Positions 44,641-56,347 of a stretch of DNA of 64,000 bases are shown here, piece after piece. Source of the DNA: Usnea hakonensis. Lineage: Eukaryota > Ascomycota > Lecanoromycetes > Lecanorales > Parmeliaceae. The DNA is taken from contig BLJB01000036.1 in assembly GCA_013423325.1 (NCBI GenBank), forward strand, positions 186,001-250,000, in the 5' to 3' direction. Made by a program: the position numbers and the translations under genes. The notes under the pieces were generated by a model that was not told where the DNA came from, did not search any database, and saw only the letters and a program-made list of their open reading frames with translations. The first letter of the stretch is position 1, and each line of letters opens with the position of its first letter.

Positions 44641-47600
44641 TCGCGGATAATCGTAGGGCCGAATGATAGTCACTAATCTGATTAAAGCTTGGCGCGAAAA
44701 TTCAATCAAGCAGTGTGGAGGGCAGTCTTGTACCTCTTAAAGAATGATAGAGATCTTTGTGTTGCTGGATGACTCTTCTCGTTGGGAGGGTCTTCCTTGA
44801 TTCTACATAGTTGCACGTGCTCAATTCGCGATATAATGAATAGTCCCAAAGCGCTGCTGATGTCTTCCAACAGTGCGGCTGGGTATGTGCTCCCTGTTTT
44901 GTCCAGAGCATTCGGAGACACGGAGTTCCATGCGCACACAAAAGAGAGGGGAAGTGCCGCGACGTTGCGCGGAAATGATGGAAGGGATGTGAAGTCGATT
45001 GTTGAAGCACACGTTGTGGTCTCAGCGAGAAAAGATCTCAGAGAGTGTGAATGTGGGGACGACGTGATGATTGTGATGAAGAGCGATCTAGTAGTGACGG
45101 GAAATGTGTGATGAAGGACGGAGGAAACAGACATTGGAATGATTAAAGACTGCTGCCAGAGAGAGAATGTTGTCACCAAGTAAGAGATGTCCTGGCGGGC
45201 CTTCACTGAAGGGTCAAGGTTCTGCATGTGCCCGACCGACATTGCCAAAGGCTTTTCAATACAATAGATTCGATGATGATTAATCCTTGGAGGATCAATT
45301 GTGGCAGCCAAGCAGATCAAGACTGTAGTCAGAGAAGATAAATGCCAATTTGATGACACGCGACGGCGGCCCGCGAGGTCCAAGGGTTGATAGAGGAATG
45401 GACCGGACGACTATTGAGAAACTGAAGTTGCAATCTTTCTCTCGGATACAATCAGGATCATATGAGCTTCCTCCACGAAAAGGAACACGTGGCCAGTGGT
45501 CACTGACTTTTACCAAGGTATACCAGTCTTCTTCCCGCACTGTCTAGCATCAAGACCACAGATCTATTTCATAGGCATGCCAGTACTCAAGGATACTCTG
45601 TCAAAGGAAACTAGGCATCAGCCATCAGCTGTAGCGTACGCTCGTAGCACTATTTCCCCATGGAACAAGCAATGTCTTAGCCTTGTGGAATTGTATCAGG
45701 CTCCAAGGCCTTCTATGCAACTTATTGGACCGCACACCCGACAAATTGGTAGGGATCGGCGTTGCCATGGCGCAACTGAGCAAAGGGCGTGATTGGCGCT
45801 TTCGCACTAGCTGCCGCCCCGAGGTGGTGTTTGATCTGCACAAGATTAGTCGTTGGAGGGTCAAGGCAATCTCGCAACATTGTTCCATTCAAAGATCTCG
45901 GCAATCTGCTTCGTGGGCTTTGGAGAAGGATGCTAATTTGAGCAGCAAGTGTAACTATAATAGGTAACGCAATTTGACATGATGCCTTGTCCGATGACGA
46001 TTGGAAGGCGACAAAGCGCGACCGAGCTCGAATTTAGCTGGTGGTCGAGGTCTCTGTGGTGTGATTTTTCCTTGATACCCGAAGATTGCCGAGGCTTGGC
46101 ATTTTTGAGTAGAGCGGAAGTAAGGTACCGTAAAGTACTCCGTAGTCGAAAAAGGTAGTATCATATATGTCAGCAACAGCCAAAAAAAAAAGGGAGATTG
46201 AGCGAATTGTTAAGTCGCTGGCTTCTTTTGCTGGCGTGTCAAGTTGTCGGTACGTTGAGAGATGAGAGCGTGAGAGACAGTTCTTGTAGTGGGTTGGTGC
46301 TGTAATTTAAAATTGTCTAATGACAGCAATTGGTAATGGTAGAATATTAATCAAATGCGACGATTGGCACTGCCTTATCAATTGGATGCTATTGATGCAT
46401 GAATGATGCATGAAAAAACAGATAAGAGTGCATGCGGACCAACACCAATGGACCCGACAAGGCCCTGCATGAAGGGGGGATTCTGCAGATCTTTCCACGC
46501 TTCCGGACATGCGTGCATGTGCGTCCCGACACTGCAGCTTCACAATTCCAGTAAGATTGATTGGTCAATGGGCCCACTACACGATTGTAAGAGAATGCCG
46601 CTGATGAGTAATGCTGCTCAACCTGGTGACTGATTGCAATGGTCGTGCGGAAGCAGCATATAACATGTATATACGCGTCTCGAGAAATCTTCACAGTAAA
46701 GTATGAATAGGTTCAAGCGTAACAATGGGTGCAATCAGACCCGGCCAAGTGATATAATCTTCAGGAGACAAGTCCGACGTCTAGGCCTATACAGACTTTT
46801 GCGGCTGCAGCGCGCGACTAGAAAATTAAGTATATGACGACCAAAATTCTTCTCATATTTGCATCGAGAAAATTAGGAGAGAATCCAAAAGGATTCGAGA
46901 TCTTAGCCTCTTTTGATGCGAAATTGAGCCAAGACGGCATCTGCTTTTCCGCACTTATCTGAGTCTCTCATCAAAGGATTATAGATTATAAGTAACTCTA
47001 CGACTCCTATCATAAGTAATATCATTCTCTGTCTCAGGGCTGTCATGGTTTTAAAAGATAGACTAATGTCGAGATTGCTTGTTTCGAAAATTAGTTCAAG
47101 TGGGCTGTGGGGGAGGAAAAGTTTGCAAAAGATTTGGTGCGCGGGTGATTCACGCATCCAAAGGATTTCGTCTGTGCGGCTCATGCTCAATTGCTCGTGG
47201 ACGTGGTGGGGTACTCGTACCGTATGATTGTACAAAGTATATTTATGAAATCAGAAGCTCATGAAAAAATCAATTGGTTGAGCACGTTTGTGTATAATAA
47301 GCTTAAAGAACTGCTGTGCTCTACTCTAGCTAGTAATCAATAAAGTCCACGGTGGTATTTGTGTATCTGTTGCCCTGTAGGGAAGAATTGTCGAGAAGTG
47401 GGCGGTGGCTTGAATTGTCAAGGGCTGTTCTTGCCTTTAGAAGCATACTGTACTGTATAATAATGAATGAAATGTAAGCCAGGAGGAGAGTTGTGCGCCA
47501 AAATGGAAAACGCGTCTTACCAGATTTAAACAAGACGCACCGTACTTGAAGCAGACTAATCCCTGTCCCTGCTGTGCTCTCACTCCCGGGACCCGCCAAT

Positions 47601-48630
47601 CAGCAAAGCCTTACAACCGACCCATCAACTTTAGGCTCTTTAGGGGTGGGGACCCTGGGGAGGGGCCCTGTCGAATTCAACTTTTGCTTCATCTTTCTTT
47701 CTCAAATCTCCATCTTATTTCCTCCACTATTATCATCTGACGTGCACGTCGTTCAACGGTAACAACGACTTCATCATCCGTCTATCAATCCTTGCTTGTC
47801 TCATTCATCTTCGACTTTCAATCTGCTTCTGCTTCATGAATTCGCGTTTTTCATTCCAGTTACTACTTCAATTCAATTCAATTCCATTTTCTTCATTTTT
47901 TAACATTCTTCCCACACCCACAATCGCCCCCCAGTCCCGAGGGTCCGACTCTCGCTACGGCTAACTTTGTAACCGTAATCTGTACGCTCCAGGGGTACCA
48001 ACTAATTCTACCATCCTCCATCTTCTCTACCATACATCTCGAATCTAATTTTCTCGACTTGCCTACCAGCTGGTCGAGATGATGGATGAATGAATCAGTC
48101 GTCGTCGTGCCTGAACAGCAATCATCTCGCCCCCATTCCTTGCCCTTCCCAAGGCCTTGCACATAACTTGCCAACCTTAATATACGGCCGAAGAACACGG
48201 TACAGTCACTTTCTTTTTCAAATCTTCACCACAACAACCACACGGCCTCTTCGACTCTTCACGACCACCATTTCTTCGAATCTAGCTCCGTCTCAGTAGT
48301 CCTTTGCCTAGCTAGGGCACCACGCTCTCTCAGTGATCGCTTCGCTGCCGATCGTGTACGTGCTGCTTCGCCGCAAAAATGTACTTCGAAACCCCTTGCG
48401 CACAATCTGCAACCATCTGCACTGTGTATACATGACTTGAGGCCTCCAAACGCCTTTGCCTCAACAGCTAGACCGTGATTGCTGACGTCTGCTCATTTCT
48501 TAGACATATTCAAAGAGCCATTCCCTCCTCCCCTACCGTTCCATCTACTCCTCAACCAAAATAGTCTACATCATCCTGTGAAGCTTGAGTGCTGCCACAG
48601 AGGCTTTGAAAACATAAACAAGGTTTATAC
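44641..48630. other. Four-kilobase region with no supported gene; long leader of the BNI4-like gene
   Basis: 44700-47500 holds only short or composition-poor frames; the longest (44706-45383, minus) shows no domain and overlaps an opposite-strand frame. One TACTCCGTA lies at 46136-46144. From about 47650 to 48630 the + strand is rich in C and T (TTCATC, CTTCT), as expected for a long fungal promoter/leader with a CT-rich start region. Confidence 0.45.
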
Positions 48631-51314
48631 ATGATGGCTGCTATGGTGCATTCGTTCCCTTCGCCAACATCGACGATGACCATGCTCCAAACGCGTCCTT
48701 CATCTTCGGAAGCGTTTCAAAATGGGTCACAAAATCAACAACATCAACGGAACTCCCAAATGCCTAGAAACATCTACAACACCTCCGTTGGTGGCATGGC
48801 AGCTGGTAGCTATAGAGGTCATACATCGACCTCGCCGGTGTCACCATATGGATTCTCTAATCCACCATTACTACCGAATGGTTCCAATCCTCTTCGACAG
48901 CACCCCACAACCGTAACACCTCCAAGGCTTGAGAATAGAACGGTGTCAGCACCATCAATACCTCTTGCTCAGCAGGCAACACAGAGCCCATCTATTTCTA
49001 ATCGACCCCGCCCACCCGTACTTGTTACAGCCTCTACACCATTGAACGCTCCCAATAGCAATAATCCACGCCAACCGTTCTCCTCCGACGGCCACTCTCC
49101 AGCCACGACCTCCGCTCCTCCACAGCTCGCTTCTAGGCCTCTTTCCACCGCCGATCTTAGCCTTCCTCCCGCACAAACAGCTTCATACGCCACAGTGGCC
49201 AAATCATCGCCAGATCGCTACCGACGCAACCATCGGCGTGCAGAGACAGTCGGAACCTCGACCACGTTCAATCAAGGTCAAGGAGGATCCGCAATGCCGT
49301 CAGGTTCAGGCATGGCAACAGTCGGCCACCTCTATACACATCCCACCCACACGAGCAGTACTCCTTCTTTAACGACTTACCCATCGTATCGTGGAGCGCC
49401 AACGGCTTCATCGCCAATGATGCATGAACACGACTCCGGAGCACAGCCAACGCTCGCCAGTAAAGATGATATGAACTTGCATCGGGACCGGCAACCGTCG
49501 ACAGATTTGGCAAAGAGATACCGAAGAAGGAGCATCAGCAGCATGGAAGCTAAGAACTTTGCGATACCACTTTCTGAAGCCGCACCACCAAAGCCACAAG
49601 GTCCGACAAAGTCTTATGCGGCAATGCTTGCTAGTCCGTCACCAGAGGAAGGGAAAGAAGTTTCAATACCTATAGCAGATGGATCAACCTCATCCCATGG
49701 TCGTAGTGGCAGCAATGAGAGCTCTATATCAGGTCGCTCTGCTCCAAAGTCATCAGGGGCTAAACGATTCGAGCTGCCATCTGCTACTCCTTCCACAGCT
49801 CAAGAAGCTACTCCAATAGCGAGGAACGAAGCCAAGGTTGTGGTTATTCCGGCACGAGGATCGTCTGAAGCAAACAAAAGGCTCACCGGTCCTTCACCTC
49901 TATCGAAGCCGATGACGACGAGCCCAGAGGTCCCATCCTCTGATCATACCTTTGCCGATCCAGAACCCATTAAGCCAGTAACTTCGATCGGTACCCAAGG
50001 TAACACAACGCCTACCGGAATACCTCAAAGCGCTGCAGCCCAGCACTTGGCTGCGCTCAACAAGAAAGAGGGCAAGAAGGAAGGCAAATCGTCAAGGTTA
50101 CGGCGAGCGTTTTCTTTTGGTAGCGCGGCTGAACTTCGAAAAGCATCTGCCGAGAATAGTGCTGCTGCTGCTTCCAATGAGCGTGCTAAGCTACGAAAAG
50201 ATCGTTACGCGGACGAACAAGAGGCCTTGCAAGCAGCTGAGATTCAAAAACAAGAGGCGGCTGGCCTAGGGGAAGGCATTTATTCCGGACAGGGACACTT
50301 CTTCACTGGATCGACAGACAACCTGTCAATATCTTCGACAGCTTCTTCGGCATCAGTCATGATCAGAAAAATGGGCAAGGGCATGAAAAAAGGTTCTCGC
50401 TCGTTGGTCGGGTTGTTCAGGCCGAAGTCTGTTGTGGGCGTGCCCCCTGCGGACTCGGCTGTGCCAGAAGTCAGCATGGCTCAAGTCTCGATGGTAACAG
50501 TCGAGGCTGAGCGAGAGAAGGTCAATGTGAACGCCAACCCACATGATCAAGCCGGAGGCGGTACTGGGTTTCCCAAACTGGAGAGGAACTCCATGGATGC
50601 CGCACATGTAATTCCAGAGCCAGAGTCCTCATTCGGTGACCGACCGGGCAGTTCCCGACCGGACAGCTCCCGGGGACGACGCAGTATAGTAGGGGGAGAA
50701 GAGGAGCGTGCAAAGGTTTTGGCAGCGGTCAAGAAAGGCATCTTGAAGCGTAAGCTCTATTATTCCACTCATAACCACAGAAGAGCAACTGACGAATCAT
50801 TGGCAGGCACCGATTCCGGCCAGGTCTCTCCCGTCACAAGGCCTATTGATACCAAGAGCACGGATTTCAATCTTCCTCAAATTCCCCACTTCAATGAAAG
50901 TCCTCACTCCAGCGCCCCATCCACACCCATCGACGAGCACCCTCCACGGTCGGGACATAGAAAGACCGATTCGGTCAACATTGAAGGAGAAGAATACTTC
51001 CTATCGTTGGCCAATTTCACGAATAGTGACTCGAAAAGCTTGCCCGGCACGCCGCGGAGTCTTGCAGCTCGCAACATTAGCTTCAGCCCTCGCATACAAT
51101 TCCATGACACCTGGCCACCGGGCGAGTATGACAGACGAGGTGAGATTGCAACGTGCAACCGCTTGACCCCCCTCCTTGCTCAACAGATCAAGGAGGAATT
51201 GAATACTTTTAAGATGGTATGTATATTTGACATTCTAGTAGTCTGGTCTTGCTCATTTTATGACAGGAGATGGAAGTACATGCGGAGTCGAAAGTCTACA
51301 CGCACTTCTTTTAA
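48631..51314 (+). CDS. BNI4: Bni4-like bud-neck / chitin synthase-targeting protein
   Basis: Exons are 48631-50749, 50807-51216 and 51267-51314, giving 858 residues. In yeast Bni4 is a scaffold at the bud neck that links septins, the PP1 phosphatase Glc7 and chitin synthase III regulators. Most of the protein is disordered Ser/Pro/Asn-rich sequence; recognisable parts are SYATVAKSSPDRYRRNHRRAET, SRLRRAFSFGSAAELRKAS, VKKGILKR and the conserved C-terminus ISFSPRIQFHDTWPPGEYDRR, ATCNRLTPLLAQQIKEELNTFKM, then EMEVHAESKVYTHFF in the last exon. RIQF fits the PP1-docking RVxF pattern. Intron 1 (50750-50806) has no stop and would be missed by ORF calling; intron 2 (51217-51266) carries GTATGT...TGACAG. 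The start could be either of two adjacent ATGs. Identity rests on the C-terminal block. Confidence 0.75.
50750..50806 (+). other. Stop-free 57-nt intron in the BNI4-like gene
   Basis: Donor C|GTAAGC, branch ACTGAC, acceptor TTGGCAG. Removal joins GILKR to TDSGQ; retention adds 19 residues without a frame change. Confidence 0.65.
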
Positions 51315-53227
51315 TGTTTTCCTCGCTTGCGGCACTGACGTCGGAGCATGCTATCCGGAGTTCTGAGGTTGGATTGCTCTATCCTCTGCCGTGTGCAATC
51401 ACCTTCCGACCTAATGTCCAGCAGAAAGGACACCGCTCTCCTATTTACATGGCAACGGAATGCGAGTCTCATATGATGCCACGAAACAACCTTGGGTCCT
51501 TTACTTTGCAAGGACCGGGCGGGCCACGGTTCTTCTTTCAATGCTCAGCCATATAAGGTCTGACAACTCCACACTACGCATTTCCCCCTTCTTCATCCCA
51601 CGAACGAACACGGCATGCAATGGAGTCCGGTCCGTACATTTGGTCGATACTACTGGCGGTACACTCTTCCAGCTTCAATCCTGGCTTTCGCATAAAAAGC
51701 TCGCTCGCATTTTTTTCCACTTTCTATCAAGCGTTTAGGGAATGCGTGTGGTCTTTTCGATTCATCTCCAAGCAAGCAAGTCATATCATGTTATCACAGG
51801 GAAAGCGATTGAAATGAAGGAAGCGAGCTAGCGTCTCTTTTTTTTTAAATGTGAGAGTTCCACATTTAGTTTTAGGGTGACGAGACGTGATGTTTCTTCA
51901 GGTTCGGAAGCAAGGAAGGGATTAATGGAAATGAAGAATGAACTTTTGAGCAAGCGGATGATCGTTCTGCAACGATGCGATTGTCATTGCATTGCATGAG
52001 ATTTACGAGTGCAGGGAATCGTTCTCTGCACTTTCGCTCGTCATGCTGGGGCCACGATTATTTTCTTCGATGTCTGGTCACTGCTACACCAATCTCCGGT
52101 TCTGCGGTCACCACTACTTGCCCCTTCACATACTTTACCAAAAAATCATATTCCGCCTAGCTTTCCCTTCTTCTTCTTTCTCTGCCTCCTTCATCTTCAT
52201 CACAGATACATTGGTCCTTATCCCCTTCGTTGATCTCAGCTTCCTCAACCCCCCTCCCATCCCCAACCTTTTCCTTTTCAGACAGCTTTTTTAGCCTTTA
52301 GCATGCCATAGAGGAGTGATGCACTTTGGACGCAGCGAACGGGCTGGGGCGCCAGTGTTTTGTGTTTTTAACGTGGCTTTTTTGTTTCTTCTATTGGAAG
52401 TATTTGGCAAATGGGAGGGAGGGGGGGTGTGTGAAGGGAGGGAGGGGTTGGGAAGAGAGCGGAGGGAAGGTGGGAGCATTGGGGCTGCATGGGAGGGGGC
52501 GTGCAAGGTGGGAATATCTGGGGCGGAGGGGAACAGGAAAGATGGGGTGGAAGGGGAGGGGAAGGGGAGGGGAGAATCATTCCGGGGGCGGTATTTGTGC
52601 CTTATAGGTGGGAGGGTCTCGAGTTTCTGGCTTTCTTCTTCTGTTCCTCTTTTTGTTTTGCTTTTCTTTCCTTCTTTCTCGTTCTTGTGTCTCCTTGGGT
52701 TTGGGTGCAGATTCCGTGGCGGATGGAGGTGTGGAGGATCCTGTTGTACTCAGTCAGCGGTCCGCTGTCATCAATCTTCTTTCTCTCCTCCCCTGAAGAC
52801 TCATGGCCTTCCTTCCCAAATATAACTTTTGCATTTCAATTTCCACGTCGGCCTCTTGCCTGTTTTCTTCTTTTGCTTGCTGGCCATGGTTCGTCGCCTT
52901 CCACGCCTCGTCGTGCTTGTTGGGATGTGGTATGGGAAGGAGGAGGTTGTTGGCGGGTGGGGCGGTGAGATGCGTTGATGGATGGAGCGTGCGTTCTTAG
53001 AGGGTTGGAGGGGAAGAGGGGGGGGAAGGGGGGGTATGTTGAGGAGGTCGCTGAGAGATAACGTTGATTGGTGGGTAGGTGGGTGTTGCAACATCAGTGC
53101 TGACATGGTGTGGGGGAGGTTGTCCTGCATGGTTTTTTTGAAGGGAGGAGTGGGGAGGATGGCGCGCAGGGGTTCTGGGACTGGGCGGATGCGGTTGATG
53201 GCCGAAGGTTTGATGCTTGAACGGTTG
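51315..53227. other. Intergenic region with CT- and G-rich blocks
   Basis: 52130-52290 is CT-rich, 52410-52580 is G-rich, and 52980-53060 is GGGA-rich. Open frames on both strands are composition artefacts. No gene seen. Confidence 0.5.
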
Positions 53228-53457
53228 GTATAGGATGGACTGGTCGAGGTTGAAACTATACAGACGATCCAGTGTTAGTCCATCCACGTGTCCAATTCTT
53301 GGTTCAGGCCAAGTTCCCGTGTCTTCGCACCGTCTATACTTAGCGAGCCTCAGAGGAGATTGTCGACCTTGCAGTTCCTGCAGCTATACTGAAGGGAGCT
53401 GTAGGGGTAGTAGAGGGTTCTGACTGATAGCTCGGACTCGTGATCGCTTGAGGCCAT
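53228..53457. mobile_element. Degraded relative of the hAT element at 23.4-24.2 kb
   Basis: Bases 53328-53457 align with 23792-23922 over their whole length: TATACTT, GGAGA-TGT-GACCTTG-AG, CCTGCAGCTATACT, GTAGAG, AGCTCGGA-TCG-ATCGCTT. Both encode, on the minus strand, a start of the form MA-SD-(D/E)SEL followed, after a frame change here, by FSIAAG-ARST-SS. The outer part (53228-53290) keeps TGGACTGGTC and TTAGTCCATCC words like the subterminal repeats. The termini are lost. Confidence 0.65.
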
Positions 53458-53482
53458 GGTGTTTTGATTGTGGATAATAGTT

Positions 53483-53569
53483 TGATGATGATGATGATGG
53501 TGATGATAATAATGATGATGATGATGATGATGATGATAATGATGAAATAATAATAATAATAATAATACT
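53483..53569. repeat. GAT/AAT microsatellite
   Basis: A run of GATGAT with one GGT interruption changes into AATAAT. It directly abuts the degraded hAT copy. Confidence 0.9.
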
Positions 53570-55782
53570 GAGCGATATACTCCGTATGAATCACGGGTTA
53601 TGCTTGTATAGATGTTGATAATGTTATTTATGCTTAGTAAATGTCGCTAATAGTAGCACAGTCCGGCCGCATAGATCAGTGAATTGTTTACACAATGTAC
53701 GAACCGTTCCACGGCCCGATCTTGAGGAAGTGTGTGAGACTTGATCTTAGCCCTTAGGTCAGACAATTGACTTCCCGCAGGTTCCAGGTTCCTCGGCGAT
53801 CCGGATAAAAGTTGAACTCATCTGATATTTCTAATTCTCGACGCACTTTAATAAGAATCCTTATACGGAGTATAAGAAGTTATATTTTAAAATATTCTTT
53901 ATAATGGTTTATGATTAGTACTATCCTGGTACTGCAAATCACGGAAATCATATCTACATCAGGGTATGATGTACATGTTCTGGATGATACGAGTATCTTA
54001 CTGCACCCTAATTGATCTCATCTCATCTCATCATCCAGATACGGCACATTATAAAGCAGTCCTAGCATTAGGGTGCATGTTTCAATTCCTGCACAATGAA
54101 TCCCTCGAATGATGCTCTACCTGGCAAACTTGTAGCCGTCTCCCAAAAATAAGCAAATACGAGAAGTGAAGCGGTGCGAGGTGCGGGGTTTGAAAATGCC
54201 TTGTTCTTTCCTTTCTTTGTCCCTCGCTTTGTAGTGTTTCTCAATAGGTATCTGGCTTTTCTTCGGGCTCGCGATATAAACACCATGTATGTGCTTGCAG
54301 AACCGACCTGTAAGGCGGAACGAAAAGGAATACATTTGAACATAAGGAATACATTTGAACATAAGCTCGGGACTGAGCGGACTTATCATGAACAGCCAAG
54401 GCGTTGTTCCGTTTTGCCGCGTCGATATCAAAGCTTTGCGTGTAAGTCTAGCTCGCCGCGAGCATATAGATGCCCGTATCGGGCAAGGCAGCTTGCTCCA
54501 GCTTGTGTCCTGGATGATGTGAGATTAGAGCCGGTGTAAGAAGCATTTACTGTTGTTGTGAGAAGAAGGCCCGTGTCAAAGCGATTGTATAAAACAAGGC
54601 GTCAGCTGACGTACAAACCTAGGTACCTACCTTACTCTTAGTACTGGCTTACCTTGCCTGTTGAACCTATCACAATCGCCTGCATCGGAAGGCGCCTCGA
54701 TCGACAATCGGTAAGAGCGGCTTAACATTCTCACTTCAAAACCATGCTTTCCACGCACTTCTTCATCCATGCATATTCCACATTCCGATTCTCACATAGA
54801 CCCAAGGGAAAAAAGTCTTCTTTCCGTGTTCAATACTGGTGAAACTCCACTTCCAAAGTCCGTTCTTGAGCCCACACTTGCCTTGTCGTTGAGCCTTTGG
54901 CCTTCGATGCCTGTAAATAATGGGCAGCAAAGTTTATTGAGATTATAAGAAGTTTATTGAGATGTCTAAGAATGATACGCACATGCTTATGCACGTCACT
55001 GTAATGTTCACCGCTCAAGGTATATCGCCCATCTAGTCCAGGTGGGAAGGGCGGGAGTAATCGTGGTAACGTTTAAAGTCAGCTATCTCTTCGGTGTTTC
55101 CCTGTTCGCTAGTCTCACGTAACAGCATTTTACGAATCAAATCCAGTTAAGATTAATAACGGTCCAAACGAGCAGGATATTTGCCTATTCAGTGTTGACC
55201 GACTTTGACGTGTCGCTGATTTTTTTGTTGCCTGGAACCTAGAGGCCTGCAGACACAGATAGGATCAACATTTATTCCAAACCAATAGAGAATAACAGAA
55301 GAGACCATAACCGCAAGTGATTAGTTAACTTGCAAGGGCCGTCTTCTTCTTGCCCTGTTCACTGCCTCTTCATCGACCTTGTAATACTTTTCCTCCCAAG
55401 ACTAGCGTGTTACCACAAGTGTCCTATCCTCTGCATAGTGGTTCCGACCACCTGGGCATGTATCATTCTTTGATCTTATATAGAAAAGCTCTTGCAAGAC
55501 CTTCACCTTTGATAGAATTTCTTTCAAATCATCTCATCCAAGAGTCCCAAATCTCGGTCCTCGTTTACAATCTCAGATCCTGAACTATAATGTCCGGGTA
55601 TACTTTTTCCTCCTTCCCATGAGTATAGGTACTGCTAATTACTTAGCGTAGTCTATTACAGTAGCAATTCCTTCTACATCAAGAGACTCAGACTCACCTG
55701 CAAGCCATTCCAGGACCCACCCACTACCCTAACCACATTGTGCAAATCCCACGCTCATTCAGCCACACTTGACACCATCCTC
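53570..55782. other. Intergenic region, no gene seen
   Basis: AT-rich at 53600-54020. TACTCCGTA at 53578-53586 and TACGGAGTA at 53864-53872. A perfect tandem duplication lies at 54327-54364, and an AGTTTATTGAGAT duplication near 54930-54965. No coding signal. Confidence 0.45.
54327..54364. repeat. Perfect tandem duplication of a 19-bp unit
   Basis: GGAATACATTTGAACATAA twice without a mismatch. Confidence 0.85.
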
Positions 55783-56121
55783 ATGACCGACAAGTCTTGG
55801 TCCATGACTAAGGCACCCTGCACTGTCGCTAGTACACCATGTCCGACCGAACATACAAACAGAGGCCAACCAGTATGGACAACGGGTGCTACTCGATGTT
55901 TGGATCCAGTCCACATTGTGATCTTGGGCTATGAGCAGAAAAATCAGGGGGTCGACGATACCAATCCCGTTGCATGCAGTAGTGCTGTGACCCGTGCTGG
56001 GCACATTGGTATGAATGTCGGGACTCCGTGTACCCATGGGGTGTGTCCGTACTGTGGGAGTTCAATGTGCAAAGGCAATTGCGGCTCTAATGGCGGAGGG
56101 TTCGTCTGCCTCCTTTCTTGA
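55783..56121 (+). CDS. Small Cys-rich hypothetical protein
   Basis: Encodes 112 residues from ATG 55783 (MTDKSWSMTKAP); the frame is open upstream but only from a TTG. Cys residues concentrate at the end: CTHGVCPYCGSSMCKGNCGSN, spacing C-x4-C-x2-C-x4-C-x3-C, which could bind metal. There is no signal peptide. No family recognised and no intron seen. Confidence 0.4.
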   Translation: MTDKSWSMTKAPCTVASTPCPTEHTNRGQPVWTTGATRCLDPVHIVILGYEQKNQGVDDTNPVACSSAVTRAGHIGMNVGTPCTHGVCPYCGSSMCKGNCGSNGGGFVCLLS

Positions 56122-56347
56122 TCTAGCTCCAAGCACTTTTAACAACTGACGGGCCAGTAGGTCAGGATTTTCCGACTAGTTAGCGGCGTGAGCGGCAACT
56201 ATCGTAATTGCAGGCTCACCCGCATAGCATTGTCAAGCCCAGCTGGAGAGACCCTAGACTGTGGCACGTTAGGAGGATCATGTCACTGAGTCAGCCAAAC
56301 ATACTTGAGGATCACCAAACCTATTGCATACATGACCTATCCTCTCG

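Noticed and set aside
44706..45383. 225-residue minus-strand ORF
   Set aside because: Starts mid-composition, shows no domain and overlaps an equally long opposite-strand frame; read as chance.
48955..50741. Several short minus-strand ORFs under the BNI4-like gene
   Set aside because: Antisense shadows of a long coherent coding frame.
52316..53287. Overlapping ORFs of 90-170 residues on both strands
   Set aside because: G-rich or Pro-rich composition without motifs.
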